Source of the DNA: Alphaproteobacteria bacterium | GTDB taxonomy: Bacteria > Pseudomonadota > Alphaproteobacteria > Micavibrionales > CSBR16-224 | NCBI GenBank assembly: GCA_007116755.1 | Contig: SKHU01000165.1 | Span: 1 to 6,599, forward strand | Direction of reading: 5' to 3' | Length of the DNA stretch: 6,599 nucleotides | Shown here: in pieces, positions 5,315 to 6,599 of the stretch | How positions within the stretch are numbered: position 1 is the stretch's first letter | How the letters are laid out: each line of letters starts with the position of its first letter | The notes under the pieces: generated by a model | Database searches by the model: none | What the model was told of the DNA's origin: nothing | Seen by the model: the letters and a program-made list of their open reading frames with translations, nothing else | Made by a program: the position numbers and the translations under genes

Positions 5315-6599
5315 ATGGAACAGATACGACTTTACAATACGCTGACACGCAAAAAAGAGCCGTTTGAACCGCTTGAATCAGGAAAGGCGGGGATTTACTC
5401 CTGCGGCCCGACGGTCTATGCCTATGCGCATATCGGCAATATGCGCGCCTATGTTTTTGCCGATATTCTGCGCCGGATTTTCGATTATGCCGGATATGAC
5501 GTGCATCACGTCATGAATATCACCGATGTCGGCCACCTGACCAGCGATGCCGATGAGGGCGAGGACAAGATGGAAATCGGCAAACGCCGCGAAAATCTTG
5601 ACGCATGGGGGCTGGCGGAGAAATATACGGAAGCGTTTTTCGACCATGCGGAAAAACTGAATATCCTCAAACCGCATATCGTCTGCAAGGCGACAGATCA
5701 CATTCCCGAACAGATCGATATGATCCGGAAACTGGAGGCAGGCGGCTATACCTATGTGACCGATGACGGCGTGTATTTCGATACGGCAAAATTCGACCGT
5801 TACGGCGATATGGCCAAGCTTGATATAGAAGGGCTGCAATCGGGCAGGCGCATTGATGATAGCGGCAAAAAAAACAAGACGGATTTTGCGCTGTGGAAAT
5901 TCTCCCCCGAAGGCACAAAGCGCGATATGGAATGGGACAGCCCGTGGGGGAAAGGCTTTCCGGGCTGGCATATCGAATGCTCCGCCATGTCCAGCAAATA
6001 TCTGGGCGAACAGTTCGATATTCACACAGGCGGCATCGACCATATTCCCGTGCATCATACCAATGAAATCGCGCAAAGCGAATGCGCGACCGGCAAAGCG
6101 CCTTTTGTAAAATACTGGCTGCATTGCGAATTTCTCAGCATGGACGACTCGGTCAAGATGAGCAAATCCAAAGGCGATGTGTTTACCGTCGATACGCTGA
6201 TTGAAAAAGGCTATGATCCGCTGGCATTGCGCTATCTTTATCTGACCAGCCATTACCGCAATCCGCTGAAATTTTCCTATCACTCGCTGGATGCGGCGGC
6301 GGCGACTTTAAAAAAACTCATGCGTCAGATTGCGGGCTTAAGCAAATCCGCAGAGGAAAATGCACAGCTTTCGGAAAAGGCACAGGACTATCTCCGGCGT
6401 TTTACGACAGCGATCTGTGACGATCTCAATACGGCGGTTGCGCTGGCAGAGTTGCATGCGGTGATGTCGGATAAAGATTTATCCGATGCGGAAAAATACG
6501 CATTGGCGACGAAGTTTGATCCGGTTTTCGGTTTCGGTTTTGCCGATGTGCAGGAAGAGGCACAAAGTGATGCGCCGCCCGAAATTCTGGATCTGGTGG
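5315..6599 (+). CDS. cysS: Cysteinyl-tRNA synthetase, 3' end outside window (partial)
   Basis: Class Ia synthetase that charges tRNA-Cys with cysteine in the cytosol. 428 codons are visible with no stop; E. coli CysRS has 461 residues, so some tens of residues are missing. The HIGH-type motif is HIGN at 39-42 and the KMSKS loop is at 281-285. The catalytic zinc site is Cys30, Cys222, His247 and Glu251; spacings from Cys222 (+25, +29) equal those of E. coli Cys209, His234 and Glu238. After MNITDV there is an insert of about 10 residues (GHLTSDADEGE) not present in the E. coli TDIDDK region, and the zinc loop reads HIPVHHTNE instead of the E. coli FPHHENE. ATG 5315 has only a distant AAGGGA (17 nt spacing), but no ATG, GTG or TTG lies in frame between the kdsA stop and 5315. 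It follows kdsA by 25 bp. Confidence 0.96.
   Translation, partial: MEQIRLYNTLTRKKEPFEPLESGKAGIYSCGPTVYAYAHIGNMRAYVFADILRRIFDYAGYDVHHVMNITDVGHLTSDADEGEDKMEIGKRRENLDAWGLAEKYTEAFFDHAEKLNILKPHIVCKATDHIPEQIDMIRKLEAGGYTYVTDDGVYFDTAKFDRYGDMAKLDIEGLQSGRRIDDSGKKNKTDFALWKFSPEGTKRDMEWDSPWGKGFPGWHIECSAMSSKYLGEQFDIHTGGIDHIPVHHTNEIAQSECATGKAPFVKYWLHCEFLSMDDSVKMSKSKGDVFTVDTLIEKGYDPLALRYLYLTSHYRNPLKFSYHSLDAAAATLKKLMRQIAGLSKSAEENAQLSEKAQDYLRRFTTAICDDLNTAVALAELHAVMSDKDLSDAEKYALATKFDPVFGFGFADVQEEAQSDAPPEILDLV

Noticed and set aside
5378..6283. 301-codon minus-strand open frame over cysS
   Set aside because: Antisense to CysRS with all catalytic motifs; long open shadow frames are common opposite such codon usage.

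Overview
The window reads as chromosomal DNA of a Gram-negative bacterium, most likely an alphaproteobacterium or a close relative. The kdsA product makes the LPS sugar Kdo, so an outer membrane is implied, and from memory its sequence resembles alphaproteobacterial Kdo8P synthases. The genus cannot be resolved from the sequence alone.

Left part (1-2492, plus strand) is an apparent operon of five tightly packed genes: a membrane protein cut by the left edge, a second small membrane protein, a YgjP-like (DUF45) zinc metallopeptidase, and two more small membrane proteins. The two membrane proteins before the peptidase share motifs with each other (WxxxWR, RGVxxKxF, RL). The two after it are clear tandem paralogs of each other (TPxS, YIxxGL, IFGVxN). 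The layout is therefore doublet - peptidase - doublet. I do not recognise the four membrane proteins. This cluster is the best candidate for an undescribed system.

Middle (2492-3181): a consensus-like sigma70 promoter (TTGACA-17-TACAAT) lies right after the cluster, and its -35 box sits inside a 19-bp inverted repeat. It drives an unrecognised 203-aa protein with two membrane segments and a long polar loop. That gene ends 7 bp from the convergent prfB.

Right part is housekeeping. prfB (release factor 2, minus strand, 3189-4320) is complete only if the classical programmed +1 frameshift is applied: an internal Shine-Dalgarno AGGAGG, then CGT CTT TGA C. Without it the gene would be annotated as a 322-aa fragment. 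Divergent from prfB, across a 114-bp region, are kdsA (metal-dependent class of Kdo8P synthase) and, 25 bp downstream, cysS (cysteinyl-tRNA synthetase, running off the right edge), probably co-transcribed. The CysRS carries an approximately 10-residue insert after the TDV motif compared with E. coli. No RNA genes, insertion sequences, CRISPR arrays or convincing terminators were seen.
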